This document shows, one piece after another, positions 46,701-51,707 of a stretch of 64,000 nucleotides of DNA (position 1 is its first letter; each line of letters starts with the position of its first letter). Both the position numbers and the translations under genes were made by a program. Origin of the DNA: Solea solea (lineage: Eukaryota; Chordata; Actinopteri; Pleuronectiformes; Soleidae); the NCBI RefSeq assembly GCF_958295425.1, contig NC_081138.1, positions 5,196,302 to 5,260,301 on the forward strand, written 5' to 3'. The notes beneath the pieces were generated by a model, which made no database searches, was not told the origin of the DNA, and saw only the letters and a program-made list of their open reading frames with translations.

Positions 46701-49106
46701 ACCAACTGGCCGAATAAAGCCCCAGACTCCAAGCAGCTGACAGCAGACACCTGTGTCACAACCAGTGTGGCTAATGGTGTTTGGCAGCTGTCGCCGTGCA
46801 CCGAGCTGCGGGGCTTTGTTTGCAAAACTAACTCAGGTGAGTTCAGTCGGAGGCTGTAGTTTGAAGCCTAAAGGGGGTGCTGCTTATCAAAGCTTTGATT
46901 TCACAATATTGAAATAATAATAATAATAATAATAATAATGTAGCTATAAAGAAATTGAAAGTATGATCCAGATGTGAGAAGAATCGATGCGTTTAATTAT
47001 AATAATTTGCATTCAATATTGAATTTAAAATTAAAATGAGAGAAAGTTAAAGATCCAGTGTGTAAACGTTGTGTGAAATTGAAAATAAGATAATTATACT
47101 TAAATGTATACAAGTGTACAATCACCTGATTTATTTATTTATATTTATTTCAGGAGGGAAGGTTAGCTCTACGGAGGGTGCCATTTTGGACCACCCTGTT
47201 TTTACAGTAGCTCATAATGGACAAATTAAACATCTTTTGAGTTCTGACTGAACCTTATATTGGTTCTTGGTAGGGAAGTGTGAGGTGAGGGATTGTTTTT
47301 AGATGTAATGTACAACTTCACCATCGCCAGTAAATAGTCATAAATGACAACTGTAAACCAGTAAAATAATAATGTCATTATGTTGTTAGAACTGTCATTG
47401 CACGCATGAAAAAACCCCCACCAATCCATGATTATATCAGTCCTTTAATTATGTTATCCTCTCGTTTTAAGACCCAAAGAACTGCTTTATCTACAATAAA
47501 TCTAAAATAATAAAATGTTCACCTGGTTTTTATTGTGTTTTTCACACTTCTGTCTTCAACTCGTGTGTTATTGCGTCATTTTATTTTGCGTTTGTCTTAA
47601 TAGAGAGATTTGCCTTGAAATTAAAATGTCCTGTACTTGCACATGCATACTTAGTGTTCATTTAAACTTCAGATGTTGATAAATATATACTTTTAGCTAC
47701 AAATGTATTAATCACATTGCCTGTTTAGTTAATCAAGGCTGTGATTAAGAATTTTTCTGAATATGAGACATGATGTGTTATATTGTTATCTGTATGTTTT
47801 GTGTTGTAGATAAGATTGCTGAGGTGGAAGTGGAACCACTAAACGGTAACGTGCACTTCCACATACACATGCTGTATAAGCCACATTTAAAATGTCCTAT
47901 AGGTGCCATTATAAGCAGGAGTGAGGTGGAGACACAGCATTTGATACATACTAACAGTGATTCATATCCTGTTAGTTTTTTGTTTTAAAAAAAGGTACGG
48001 AATTGGATTTGTGTCAATATTTTCAAACAACACTTTTCACGAAGCAAGCTACACTTTTTAAGAAACAATGTTTGCAATGATCGGAATCGGACTCTTTTGC
48101 GTTTGCGCTCCCTGATTTGTTCTTTGTGCCGTGGCTTTTTGGGCGTGCCTGGGAAAGCTGCCTGCTGATTGGCTAACGAGTTTTGGAGTGACAGCTCAAT
48201 GGACCGGAAGTAGTCAAAGGCTCGGAGTCGCTGTCCGTCCGTACACGTTAGATACTTATTTTGTCGCACGTCGACAGGGAAAACCGTCTGGAAAACAAAT
48301 TCCAGACGGACAGTGGCTCCAAGCCTGTGAATACTTCCATCTCAATTGAGCTGTCGCTCCAAAACTAAGTAGCCAATCAGCAGGCAGCTTCCTAAGACTC
48401 GCCCATGGTCAGAATCACAAACAAAAAACCATGGCGCAAAGAACTAATCAGGAAACGCAAGCGAACAAGTGAGGGAGCGCAAATGCAATCGAGTCAGAGC
48501 AAACAGAATTCCAATCATTGCAAACAAAAAGTGTATTTTCAAAAAAATAAAATACAATGTTTTTGAATGATTAAATCGTTTGCTTCTAATTCCATAATTA
48601 AATGCGACAGATTGAAGTCATTGGCTAATTTATACTGTATCTAGGCAGGTTGATGTAACATAATGCACAGCAATACACCAAGTACAACCATAACAAAGTG
48701 ACAACAACCCATTATCATCTCCAGAGTGTCATATACCGCCTCTCTGTCAAACTTGGCAGGTAACTTACTGAGGGCACCATGGTGTGCAGTGCCTACTTGT
48801 TTGAAAAAGAAATACAACAGATATTGGTAGAAATGTGACAGATATAATATTGTGCACACGATAACAAAAACTGTCACGTGGTGTATTTCAGGTTTGCATC
48901 ATGGTGTCATTGCTGCTGCAGTGCTGGTGGCTGTGCTCATCTTTGCCCTGCTGGCAGGAGCAGTGTGGTTCATGTACAGGAGGAACTCCACACGTTTCCG
49001 TGGGCTCCCGATACTCCGCACCGCGTATTACAGACAATCGGGCTCACTGTCCGAGTCGGATGGAAATGTGTTGATGACTGACCTGGAGGCTCACTCGGGA
49101 GAATAG
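14962..49106 (+). CDS. pla2r1: Secretory phospholipase A2 receptor (M-type), complete, 30 exons
   Basis: Type I endocytic receptor of the mannose-receptor family that binds secreted PLA2. Exons: 14962-15121, 17356-17736, 17832-18005, 18572-18736, 19159-19272, 20331-20480, 22192-22386, 24134-24300, 25068-25178, 27144-27256, 27405-27574, 28154-28362, 30507-30652, 31115-31199, 31301-31436, 31516-31551, 31999-32159, 35745-35809, 37877-37968, 38777-38913, 40296-40413, 40502-40641, 40737-40875, 41660-41895, 45615-45804, 45907-46041, 46456-46578, 46660-46836, 47810-47845, 48892-49106. They sum to 4476 nt, 1491 residues plus TAG; human is about 1460. Order: signal peptide, ricin-type domain, FnII, eight CTLDs, membrane helix, tail of about 45 residues. 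Identity with pla2r1 rests on the ricin/FnII sequence (KGIFILES; NAHGMPCALPF) and on synteny. Intron 21 is GC-AG. No CTLD shows a full EPN/QPD plus WND sugar site, as in mammalian PLA2R1. Confidence 0.95.
15368..15388. repeat. (CTG)7 microsatellite
   Basis: Perfect CTG trinucleotide run in pla2r1 intron 1, about 250 bp after exon 1. Confidence 0.9.
15547..16241. repeat. 20-bp minisatellite, about 35 copies
   Basis: Direct tandem array with unit CACTACAACATGATAGGAAA; the last five or six bases vary (aaaa, ggaa, gaca), the core ACTACAACATGAT is nearly constant. One unit is 19 bp (near 16002) and one has a 4-bp insertion (16211). It lies in pla2r1 intron 1. Confidence 0.98.
16630..17008. mobile_element. 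hAT-like element with CAGTGGTTCCCAACC end
   Basis: Starts CAGTGGTTCCCAACCTTTTT and ends with the degenerate inverse (CCAGGTTGTGGACCATGG). This end type is characteristic of vertebrate hAT MITEs. Another hAT-style end, CAGTGTTTCTCAAACTG, starts a second element at 17029, reaching about 17275 just before pla2r1 exon 2. Confidence 0.6.
17356..17736 (+). CDS. pla2r1: pla2r1 exon 2: ricin-type cysteine-rich domain
   Basis: Encodes the N-terminal R-type (ricin B-like) domain: KGIFILESTLLKRC, the repeated QxW-type signature LWKWVSQHRLFN, and CLGLNVSDTTQPLGMFEC, ending in CSYPYE. These cysteines and tryptophans match the family. The upstream open frame into the intron is not coding: the acceptor TTTCAG is at 17350-17355. 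Confidence 0.94.
17832..18005 (+). CDS. pla2r1: pla2r1 exon 3: fibronectin type II domain
   Basis: Single-exon FnII module bounded by phase-1 introns. Visible are GMPCALPFKYNNRWYSEC, then WCATTTRYD and WGFCP, giving the four expected cysteines and the collagen-binding aromatic residues. Intron 2 upstream is only 95 bp. Confidence 0.95.
18006..18571. other. pla2r1 intron 3
   Basis: Contains TAGCTAGCTAGCTGATAGAT low-complexity repeats (18305-18430) and a retroelement-tail phrase at 18226. Nothing else recognised. Confidence 0.65.
18572..20480 (+). CDS. pla2r1: pla2r1 exons 4-6: CTLD1
   Basis: Exons 18572-18736, 19159-19272 and 20331-20480, all phase 1. Exon 4 gives CEHFWKSNQELHACYQFN and the helix-1/2 region (TWSQAQSTCQAQGGNLLSI). 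Exon 5 gives VMVWIGLNHL and WQWSDGAPL, the CTLD core WIGL motif. Exon 6 gives CGVYNSAFDGRWQSLSCEAALPYICKK. No EPN or QPD motif is present. The linker NNTRRAEPL carries a possible glycosylation site. Confidence 0.92.
18737..19158. other. pla2r1 intron 4
   Basis: 18795-18950 is a repeat-like AT-rich piece; 18968-19080 (AAGATGGCTGTCACC) resembles 45088-45200. Nothing else recognised. Confidence 0.5.
19273..20330. other. pla2r1 intron 5
   Basis: 19370-19860 is repeat-like: ATAACTGCCAGATAT with AAAGT...TATCTTGGAAAA recurs at 27275-27320, and GGTGGCGCTGGTCCGCCCAG is a common fish repeat phrase. 20000-20270 is unassigned. Confidence 0.5.
20494..20745. repeat. Inverse copy of the GGACC/TTAGG repeat with CA run
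   Basis: (AC)11 at 20494-20515, then ATTGACTTACATTC and CCTAACCCTAACCTTAACC at 20700-20718. It lies in pla2r1 intron 6. A second inverse piece, without the CA run, is at 21600-21712. Confidence 0.6.
20746..22191. other. pla2r1 intron 6, right part
   Basis: Repeat piece at 21600-21712, a TAGGGCTGCACAATATT hAT end at 21738, (CA) run at 21895-21916. The rest is unrecognised. Confidence 0.6.
22192..25178 (+). CDS. pla2r1: pla2r1 exons 7-9: CTLD2
   Basis: Exons 22192-22386, 24134-24300 and 25068-25178. They encode CANGWWPHNGFCYRVL, the helical segment with GANLTSLRSLSEVEIL, then EVWIGLRKQASAPAVEWSDG and FTLWHQYHPPHN. The third exon has the closing cysteines (KGTWLLAPCTERLPGVC) and runs into the CTLD3 linker. 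Phases run 1, 0, 0. A tRNA-Asn gene lies antisense in the first intron. Confidence 0.9.
22387..24133. other. pla2r1 intron 7
   Basis: Contains the tRNA-Asn gene. 23170-23290 (AGCTGCAGGAAAGAAGCTTC, CTGAACCTGCTGGTTCGGGT) looks like a LINE 3' piece. Tandem-like CTGCCTCAGCTTGAC segments occur at 23279 and 23349. Confidence 0.6.
22718..22791 (-). tRNA. tRNA-Asn (anticodon GTT)
   Basis: Read on the minus strand it is a 74-nt cloverleaf: acceptor GTCTCTG/CAGGGAC (one G-U pair), D arm GGCGCAATTGGTTAGCGC, anticodon stem TTCGG/CCGAA with loop CTGTTAA (GTT centred), T stem GGTGG/CCACC with loop TTCAAGC, discriminator G. It is almost identical to vertebrate tRNA-Asn-GTT. One base after the 3' end comes a TTTTT Pol III terminator. 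The A and B boxes are intact, so a working gene is likely. It lies antisense within pla2r1 intron 7. CCA is not encoded, as expected in eukaryotes. Confidence 0.95.
24301..25067. other. pla2r1 intron 8
   Basis: (GACA)n/(GATA)n microsatellite at 24555-24583 and a hAT-end scrap near 24600. Otherwise nothing. Confidence 0.6.
25222..25425. mobile_element. MITE with about 50-bp terminal inverted repeats
   Basis: The left end AAGCAATACTTCACCGCTTT and the right end are mutual inverses (right end inverse: AAGGAATACTTCACAGATTT), followed on both sides by a GCATTTGGCT/GTATTTAGCT block. The core (AACAAAGAAAAGAATGAAGA) recurs inverted near 12710-12735. It lies in pla2r1 intron 9. Confidence 0.75.
25640..25995. 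repeat. Interspersed repeat (CTGATCTACAGTT family)
   Basis: Blocks TTTTTAACTGATCTACAGTT and ATAGTTCGGCTTGATTCTTG recur at 34660-34975 in the same orientation and at 27625-28075 inverted. The copy contains a TGACGTCA (25890) that probably comes with the repeat. It lies in pla2r1 intron 9. Confidence 0.6.
25996..27143. other. pla2r1 intron 9, right part
   Basis: Nothing recognised; several short open frames on both strands show no family resemblance. Confidence 0.55.
27144..28362 (+). CDS. pla2r1: pla2r1 exons 10-12: CTLD3 and start of CTLD4
   Basis: Exons 27144-27256, 27405-27574 and 28154-28362. CTLD3 begins GWKRHGHSCYTVTSQEQSFD. Exon 11 encodes VYYWIQLRDDGETGEYSW and FTNWNKHQP. Exon 12 encodes CVAMSGGPALGHWEVKDC, ends CTLD3 at VCKQS, and after a linker starts CTLD4 with CPPGWESQSGLLDCFK. 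Here WIQL replaces the usual WIGL. Confidence 0.9.
27625..28075. repeat. Inverse copy of the CTGATCTACAGTT repeat
   Basis: Starts CAACTACATGGTCCCAGC and carries AGTACCTGGTACCTTGTAC, then GATGTAGATCAAATAAAAAG. It fills most of pla2r1 intron 11. Confidence 0.6.
29029..29240. mobile_element. hAT-like fragment
   Basis: Begins CAGTGGTTCCCAAAGACCGG and continues GGGTCGCAGGAG, the same end class as the element at 16630; the right end is not clear. It lies in pla2r1 intron 12. Confidence 0.45.
29498..29821. mobile_element. hAT-like element with GGCCCTCGGGCCAC end
   Basis: Left end GGACTCAAACCTGCGGCCCT; the right end, read inversely, is AGGGGCCTCAAGCTCAAATG. Inverse-related ends around an AT-rich core fit a hAT-type non-autonomous element. 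It lies in pla2r1 intron 12. Confidence 0.5.
30151..30472. mobile_element. Complete hAT-type MITE with perfect 8-bp target duplication
   Basis: 322-bp non-autonomous element. Its ends TAGAGCTGAAAC and (inverted) TAGAGGTGCAAC form terminal inverted repeats, and it is flanked by ATTGACCG on both sides (30143-30150, 30473-30480). The interior is AT-rich with many ATTAATCGATTA palindromes. It is the same family as copies at 5477, 36970, 56162 and 58393. It ends 34 bp before pla2r1 exon 13. Confidence 0.93.
30507..31551 (+). CDS. pla2r1: pla2r1 exons 13-16: CTLD4 and linker micro-exon
   Basis: Exons 30507-30652, 31115-31199, 31301-31436 and 31516-31551. They encode SWVEADFFCQALGAQLASF, FWVGLNKRDPDYPGAWEWSDG, and the acidic loop EDKNEEDDRRDCAVY before the closing CKLPRG. 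The exon 13 donor is the weak GTTGGT. Exon 16 is a 36-nt phase 1-1 micro-exon coding the linker to CTLD5 (EKLKKPYWYTE) and could be skipped without frame loss. Exon 13's acceptor lies 34 bp after a complete hAT MITE. Confidence 0.9.
30935..31052. mobile_element. hAT MITE fragment
   Basis: Only one terminus is kept (TTAGTTGCAGCCCTA at 31038-31052), with GATCGATTATGAAAGTAAT before it. It lies in pla2r1 intron 13, 62 bp before exon 14. A smaller scrap with the same terminus is near 24598-24613 and another is near 52590-52648. Confidence 0.6.
31552..31998. other. pla2r1 intron 16
   Basis: 31600-31680 is a short piece of the CCACTACATGGTC repeat family, followed by TATA-rich sequence. No gene. 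Confidence 0.55.
31999..38913 (+). CDS. pla2r1: pla2r1 exons 17-20: CTLD5 and start of CTLD6
   Basis: Exons 31999-32159, 35745-35809, 37877-37968 and 38777-38913. CTLD5 (the domain reported to matter for PLA2 binding in mammals) reads WVFYRGAEYLLAKQPFDWHS, GAHLLSIHSRDEL, TDWWIGLSIGQPGEE, WSDKTGVDFQNW and HGFCLTMSSSTGKWSTKKC, closing at VCKR. Exon 20 then opens CTLD6 (CPEKWLYFGHK). The small exons 18 (65 nt) and 19 (92 nt) are placed by phase and by the WSD and NW motifs. Introns 17 and 18 hold LINE tails and nested hAT elements. Confidence 0.88.
32160..32845. other. pla2r1 intron 17, left part
   Basis: AT-rich; nothing recognised before the LINE tails. Confidence 0.55.
32846..33240 (-). pseudogene. 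L1-clade LINE ORF2 C-terminal remnant
   Basis: The minus strand encodes LLLASKKAITRKWL, PTVEDWIKVVEDIFIMEKLT and further upstream FSVFWDCPVISKYWKE, the C-terminal signature (cysteine followed by PxxxxYW, then KKxITRKW) of L1/Tx1-type ORF2. It is 5'-truncated and lies in pla2r1 intron 17. Confidence 0.75.
33930..34640 (-). pseudogene. Second L1-clade LINE ORF2 remnant
   Basis: The minus strand encodes DHTHLFWSCQKITGYWDKEI, the same ORF2 C-terminal region as the fragment at 32846 but diverged and broken by stops. The stretch up to about 34640 probably continues the element. It has the same orientation and intron as the first, so two separate insertions or one duplicated tail. Confidence 0.65.
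34660..34975. repeat. Copy of the CTGATCTACAGTT repeat
   Basis: Contains GTCTTTTTTAACTGATCTAC and a GCGAGGCGAGGCGAGGCGAG run (34939-34960), the family's CGAG-rich end. It lies in pla2r1 intron 17. Confidence 0.6.
34976..35744. other. pla2r1 intron 17, right part
   Basis: A (GGA)n purine run at 35681-35707 lies about 40 bp before exon 18. Otherwise nothing recognised. Confidence 0.6.
36120..36435 (-). pseudogene. Degenerate Tc1-like transposase remnant (N-terminal HTH part)
   Basis: On the minus strand, reading frames with stops and frameshifts encode TADLLGFSHTPISRVYRE, the helix-turn-helix segment typical of fish Tc1-like transposases, followed out of frame by further recognisable stretches. 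The catalytic part is absent. It lies in pla2r1 intron 18. Confidence 0.7.
36749..37528. mobile_element. hAT-type element interrupted by a second hAT MITE
   Basis: The outer element has ends TAGGGCTGCACGA and (inverted) TAGGGCTGCATGA and is flanked by the duplication GTGTGTGA (36741-36748 and 37529-37536). Without the inserted MITE it would be about 402 bp, too short for a transposase, so non-autonomous. It lies in pla2r1 intron 18. Confidence 0.92.
36970..37339. mobile_element. hAT-type MITE nested in another hAT element
   Basis: 370 bp, ends TAGAGCTGAAAC and (inverted) TAGAGCTGCAAC, flanked by AATAACAA on both sides (36962-36969 and 37340-37347). It is a full-length relative of the copy at 30151. 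The insertion is younger than the outer element. Confidence 0.93.
37591..37760. repeat. Intronic duplicate A (pair with 39342)
   Basis: About 170 bp alignable to 39342-39522: shared GTGACCCTGTTC, TCCTCACAAATC, TTGTGTTTACATTCA, then CCCCCGACTGATGCTGCTCA and AAGCTGAACTT. It lies in pla2r1 intron 18, just upstream of exon 19. Confidence 0.8.
37969..38776. other. pla2r1 intron 19
   Basis: SINE-tail-like repeat at 38236-38605. Otherwise nothing. Confidence 0.55.
38914..40295. other. pla2r1 intron 20
   Basis: Holds duplicate B (39342-39522). 40080-40260 (CTGATCAGAAGCACTTTCG ... CAGACTGCCAGAAAATC) is repeat-like. The rest is unrecognised. Confidence 0.55.
39342..39522. repeat. Intronic duplicate B (pair with 37591)
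   Basis: Second copy, same orientation, in pla2r1 intron 20. The pair brackets exons 19 and 20. Confidence 0.8.
40296..40875 (+). CDS. pla2r1: pla2r1 exons 21-23: CTLD6
   Basis: Exons 40296-40413, 40502-40641 and 40737-40875. They encode SWKDSQSICSSFEGSLVAIE, then after the splice AYITMLLQGSSVGVWIGLGD and VSYTNWSPVEP, then HNFHLTGKWYDEKCSETGY ending FVCQKPQ. The splice after exon 21 only works with a GC donor (GCAAAG at 40414). The only in-phase GT nearby, at 40462, would leave a 40-nt intron and insert residues inside the fold. Confidence 0.88.
40876..41659. other. pla2r1 intron 23
   Basis: Nothing recognised. Confidence 0.55.
41660..45804 (+). CDS. pla2r1: pla2r1 exons 24-25: CTLD7
   Basis: Exons 41660-41895 and 45615-45804, separated by a 3.7-kb intron. 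Exon 24: YRSRSYKVVSGNMSWYEAMQ, SDLVSITDAYHQAF and VPHWIGLYSQD. Exon 25: INYQWSDGRDTVYAHWDAAD, then an unbroken run of eight acidic residues at 45678-45701, then CVYMDVNGGWRRADC. The acidic run sits in the long-loop region where sugar-binding CTLDs hold calcium. No domain residue appears lost. Confidence 0.9.
41896..44631. other. pla2r1 intron 24, left part
   Basis: 41990-42250 is repeat-like (GCAATCCGATCACAGGAAAC). The rest, AT-rich, is unrecognised. Confidence 0.55.
44632..44974. mobile_element. MITE-type repeat (ends TTAAAGGACCAGTGTGTAG)
   Basis: The left end TTAAAGGACCAGTGTGTAGG and the right end, inverse TTAAAGGCCCACTGTGTAAG, are terminal inverted repeats. It belongs to a common fish family; a related copy is at 47047-47285 (GATCCAGTGTGTAAAC, GCCATTTTGGACCACCC). 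It lies in pla2r1 intron 24. Confidence 0.65.
44975..45614. other. pla2r1 intron 24, right part
   Basis: 45088-45200 resembles 18968-19080. Otherwise nothing. Confidence 0.5.
45907..46836 (+). CDS. pla2r1: pla2r1 exons 26-28: CTLD8
   Basis: Exons 45907-46041, 46456-46578 and 46660-46836, all phase 1. They encode CPATWVKFGHGCYSFEP, then EESREHCRHKGVNTSDVLTI, HQTVWLGMYFRTDSDSLAWV, DYTNWPNKAPDS and VWQLSPCTELRGFVCKT. The WND-like position is changed, so calcium-dependent sugar binding is not expected. Confidence 0.9.
46042..46455. other. pla2r1 intron 26
   Basis: Nothing recognised. Confidence 0.6.
46837..47809. other. pla2r1 intron 28
   Basis: (AAT)n microsatellite at 46914-46939 and the repeat at 47047. 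Otherwise nothing. Confidence 0.6.
47047..47285. repeat. Copy of the AAGGTCCAGTGTGTA repeat family
   Basis: Contains AGATCCAGTGTGTAAACG, CAGTAGCTCATAATGGACAA and GGTGCCATTTTGGACC, typical of this fish family. It lies in pla2r1 intron 28. Confidence 0.55.
47810..49106 (+). CDS. pla2r1: pla2r1 exons 29-30: stalk, membrane helix and cytoplasmic tail
   Basis: Exon 29 (47810-47845) is a 36-nt phase 1-1 micro-exon encoding the juxtamembrane stalk DKIAEVEVEPLN. Exon 30 (48892-49106) encodes a 20-plus-residue hydrophobic helix (VIAAAVLVAVLIFALLAG, then VWF), the stop-transfer MYRRNSTR, and a tail with AYYRQSGSLSESDGNVLMTD ending at TAG (49104-49106). The acidic LM sequence could be an endocytic dileucine-type signal; this is inference. 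Exon 29 is placed by phase and acceptor only, so it is less certain than the rest. Confidence 0.85.
47999..48593. mobile_element. Long imperfect inverted-repeat (fold-back) element
   Basis: Two arms of about 290 nt mirror each other around 48297. Outer ends are GGAATTGGAT and (inverted) GGAATTAGAA; shared inner blocks include GCCTGCTGATTGGCT (48160) against its inverse (48371) and GTCTGGAA..TTCCAGAC at the centre. No coding capacity. It lies in pla2r1 intron 29. Confidence 0.85.
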
Positions 49107-49960
49107 CGCTAAATCGCCCCCTTTTTTCCTTGTTTCCAAAGTCTTTCGAAGCGTTTTTCCGTCTCTCGCCGTTTCACCATCAGGTACGAACGCTACACGA
49201 GTCTGACTGATGCCGACTCCTCAGGACAGTGGTGAGATGACGACGGTAACAATCTGAGAAGGTGTCAAAAGGATCCCAGTGGCTCTCTGATGTCTCCATT
49301 TATTTAAACCATTTCAATGACACACGTTGGTGAAGGTATTTCTTGTGTTGACACTGAAGAACCTACGTTTTCATGTAGACTTAACAAAATATTCACATGA
49401 ACACAACTGTATAAGAAGGGATGCTAGTGAGCGTTGTGCTGTACACTGTTTGTTTCTGAGAGTTTTATCAAAGTACATTTGGTTCACGCTTCATTTAAAA
49501 GTATTTAGAATAAAAAGGAGATGCTTTGAATAATAATATTTGAACAGGTGAAGGAAATTCTTGGTCTAAAATATTATTCTTGTCGTAAATAACCAGCACA
49601 CTGAAAAAAGGGAGAAATGATTCAAATTATATTTGTAATTATACATACTTTTGTACATTTCATTCAGAATCCAGGAGCTGCTGGAGTTGAACATGAGTTA
49701 CAGCAGTTTTTTATCAGTATTACTTTTTAGTATTATTATTATTACTTATCAGTGTTTCATTCTTTTTTAAATATACATGCTGCACATGATTAACAGGGTT
49801 CTTTTTTGTTTATTCAAAACAGAGAATGTGTGAGGCATAACTTGTAATTTGATGGTGAGTATTTTGTGCACTGCTGTCTGTGGATGCAAAGCAGAGTTTG
49901 AGATGTATTTTTGCACAACTGTCTTTGTGTTTTAATAAACTGAAAGTAGGACTGAAAGTT
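49107..49960 (+). other. pla2r1: pla2r1 3' untranslated region with candidate poly(A) signals
   Basis: AATAAA hexamers lie at 49509-49514 and 49934-49939; the second is directly upstream of the 159-bp tandem repeat. No further coding is seen. Which signal is used cannot be told from sequence. Confidence 0.6.
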
Positions 49961-49965
49961 TTTTC

Positions 49966-50439
49966 CGCAAAACATATTATGTGTGTGTCTTTTAGTCCAT
50001 GGAAACTACCTAACTCTTTATACATCATTGGACAAAACACCCAGGCTACCAGGGAGCGTGGACAAAGTTCACCGACACAGAAAACAAAAAGATGGAAAAC
50101 TATTTTTGCCTTCAAAATAAAAGTCGCAAAACATATTATGTGTGTGTCTTTTAGTCCATGGAAACTACCTAACTCTTTATACATCATTGGACAAAACACC
50201 CAGGCTACCAGGGAGCGTGGACAAAGTTCACCGACACAGAAAACAAAAAGATGCAAAACTATTTTTGCCTTCAAAATAAAAGTCGCAAAACATTATGTGT
50301 GTGTCTTTTAGTCTATGGAAACTACCTAACTCTTTATACATCATTGGACAAAACACCCAGGCTACCAGGGAGCGTGGACAAAGTTCACCGACACAGAAAA
50401 CAAAAAGTTGCAAAACTTTTTGCCTTCAAAATAAAAGTC
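49966..50439. repeat. 159-bp tandem repeat, three copies
   Basis: Copies begin at 49966, 50125 and 50284 (exact 159-bp spacing) and are nearly identical; the third has small deletions. Each copy ends with an AATAAA (50116, 50275, 50430). Because 159 is divisible by three, open frames repeat across copies on both strands; this is a by-product, not a gene. Its position just after the pla2r1 poly(A) signal suggests local duplication of a 3'-end segment. Confidence 0.95.
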
Positions 50440-51601
50440 TTACATAAAATTTGGATTGTTCAAACATGCCATTGATCAATTGTCTGCCACTATTATAATA
50501 TATAATAACTGTAATAATATATAATTTGTAACAAAAACAGCACATTGATTCTGGATCAAAAGAAGACAACAAATTATATTTTTTATTCCAGAGGGAAACT
50601 TGTATGAAAAATGTAATTAACATGATAACAATGATACTTTATGAGTAATCGTATGTTCTCAAACTGTGACAAAATGATCTGTGACTTCTATATTTATAAT
50701 TTATTTGACCTGGTAAACATTTTGGCTTAGTTACAGTTATTTGATTTAATGATAATGTGTCTTTGTATTATATTCGTTCTCAGGCTTTTTGACTTATACC
50801 TCTCTTAACTTGTTTGTATGAGCACATAAATATGGCAGAAGTTCTCAACTTCCTATCCCATCCTAATTCTGACCTTCTATAATGTTTAACAGTTCGAGAA
50901 TAAATATACAGTAATAATAAAACAGTTCCCTTTACTTAGAATCATAAATTCACACAGCTTTGTTAAGTGCTATTTCATTTCATTTTTCATTCATTTAATC
51001 GCCTAATTGTGGAGTAAAAACATAAACAAACATAAAACTTTAACAATGAATGTGAATATATTCTCTATAAAACATGCATGAAATTAAGTTGTGACATAAA
51101 AATGATGTATTTTCTATAGTTACAGTTTACAGTTTACATAAACAGTTTGATAAAGACAAACATTTGACCCATCCAAATTTCATACAGTAATATATTTTAT
51201 TAATTTTGGTTTATTATATAATCTATTGTTTTACTTTTTACAATAATGTAAAACATTCTGAGGAAAGAAAATTAATTGTCAGATTAAGATAAAGATTTTC
51301 TATTTTTTATCTTTTATCTCAGAATGTTAATCTCGGAATTCATGCTGTTTTATGTATTTATTGATGTTATGTTATATACTCTTCCGTCATATTTTGAAGG
51401 TCAAACCGGAAACGCCGCCCGTTAGCGTACATACACACATACTATTGCCGGAGCGAAGGCAGCGAACAACACAGCTGACAGTTGGGCAGGACTGGGTTTG
51501 GTTTAGTTACCTGCCCACTTTGTGCGTGGAGCTCGTGTTTTATCGCAGCTCAACACCGCGGGACGACACGCTCTTTATGAATCCCACAAAAGGACTCTGC
51601 C
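50440..51601 (+). promoter_or_regulatory. pla2r1-ly75 spacer and ly75 promoter/5'UTR
   Basis: 50440-51350 is AT-rich with nothing recognised. From about 51380 the base composition changes: CTTCCG (51381-51386) and ACCGGAAAC (ccggaa at 51406-51411) are ETS-type sites, followed by GCCGCCC, all about 200 bp before the ly75 ATG. No TATA box is placed at a convincing distance. The promoter call rests on position and motifs only. Confidence 0.5.
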
Positions 51602-51707
51602 ATGCTGAAATTAGCCAAAGCGACATTTTGCCTTTGTTTGTTGACTGTGTTGGAGACAACAGTTTTATTTGGGAGTTGCTCACCGGCGGCTAACCTTCGC
51701 AGCTCGG
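51602..51707 (+). CDS. ly75: ly75 exon 1: signal peptide
   Basis: ATG at 51602, then a hydrophobic core ([16 protein letters not shown]) and a short segment (SPAANLRSS) ending in a split glycine/aspartate codon at a GTAAGT donor. Length and phase suit the family. The next exon starts 2.7 kb away with DENAFTI. Confidence 0.85.

Noticed and set aside
49810..50311. Open frames with a repeated 53-residue unit on both strands
   Set aside because: They arise because the 159-bp tandem repeat has a period divisible by three; no start context, splice signal or family resemblance.
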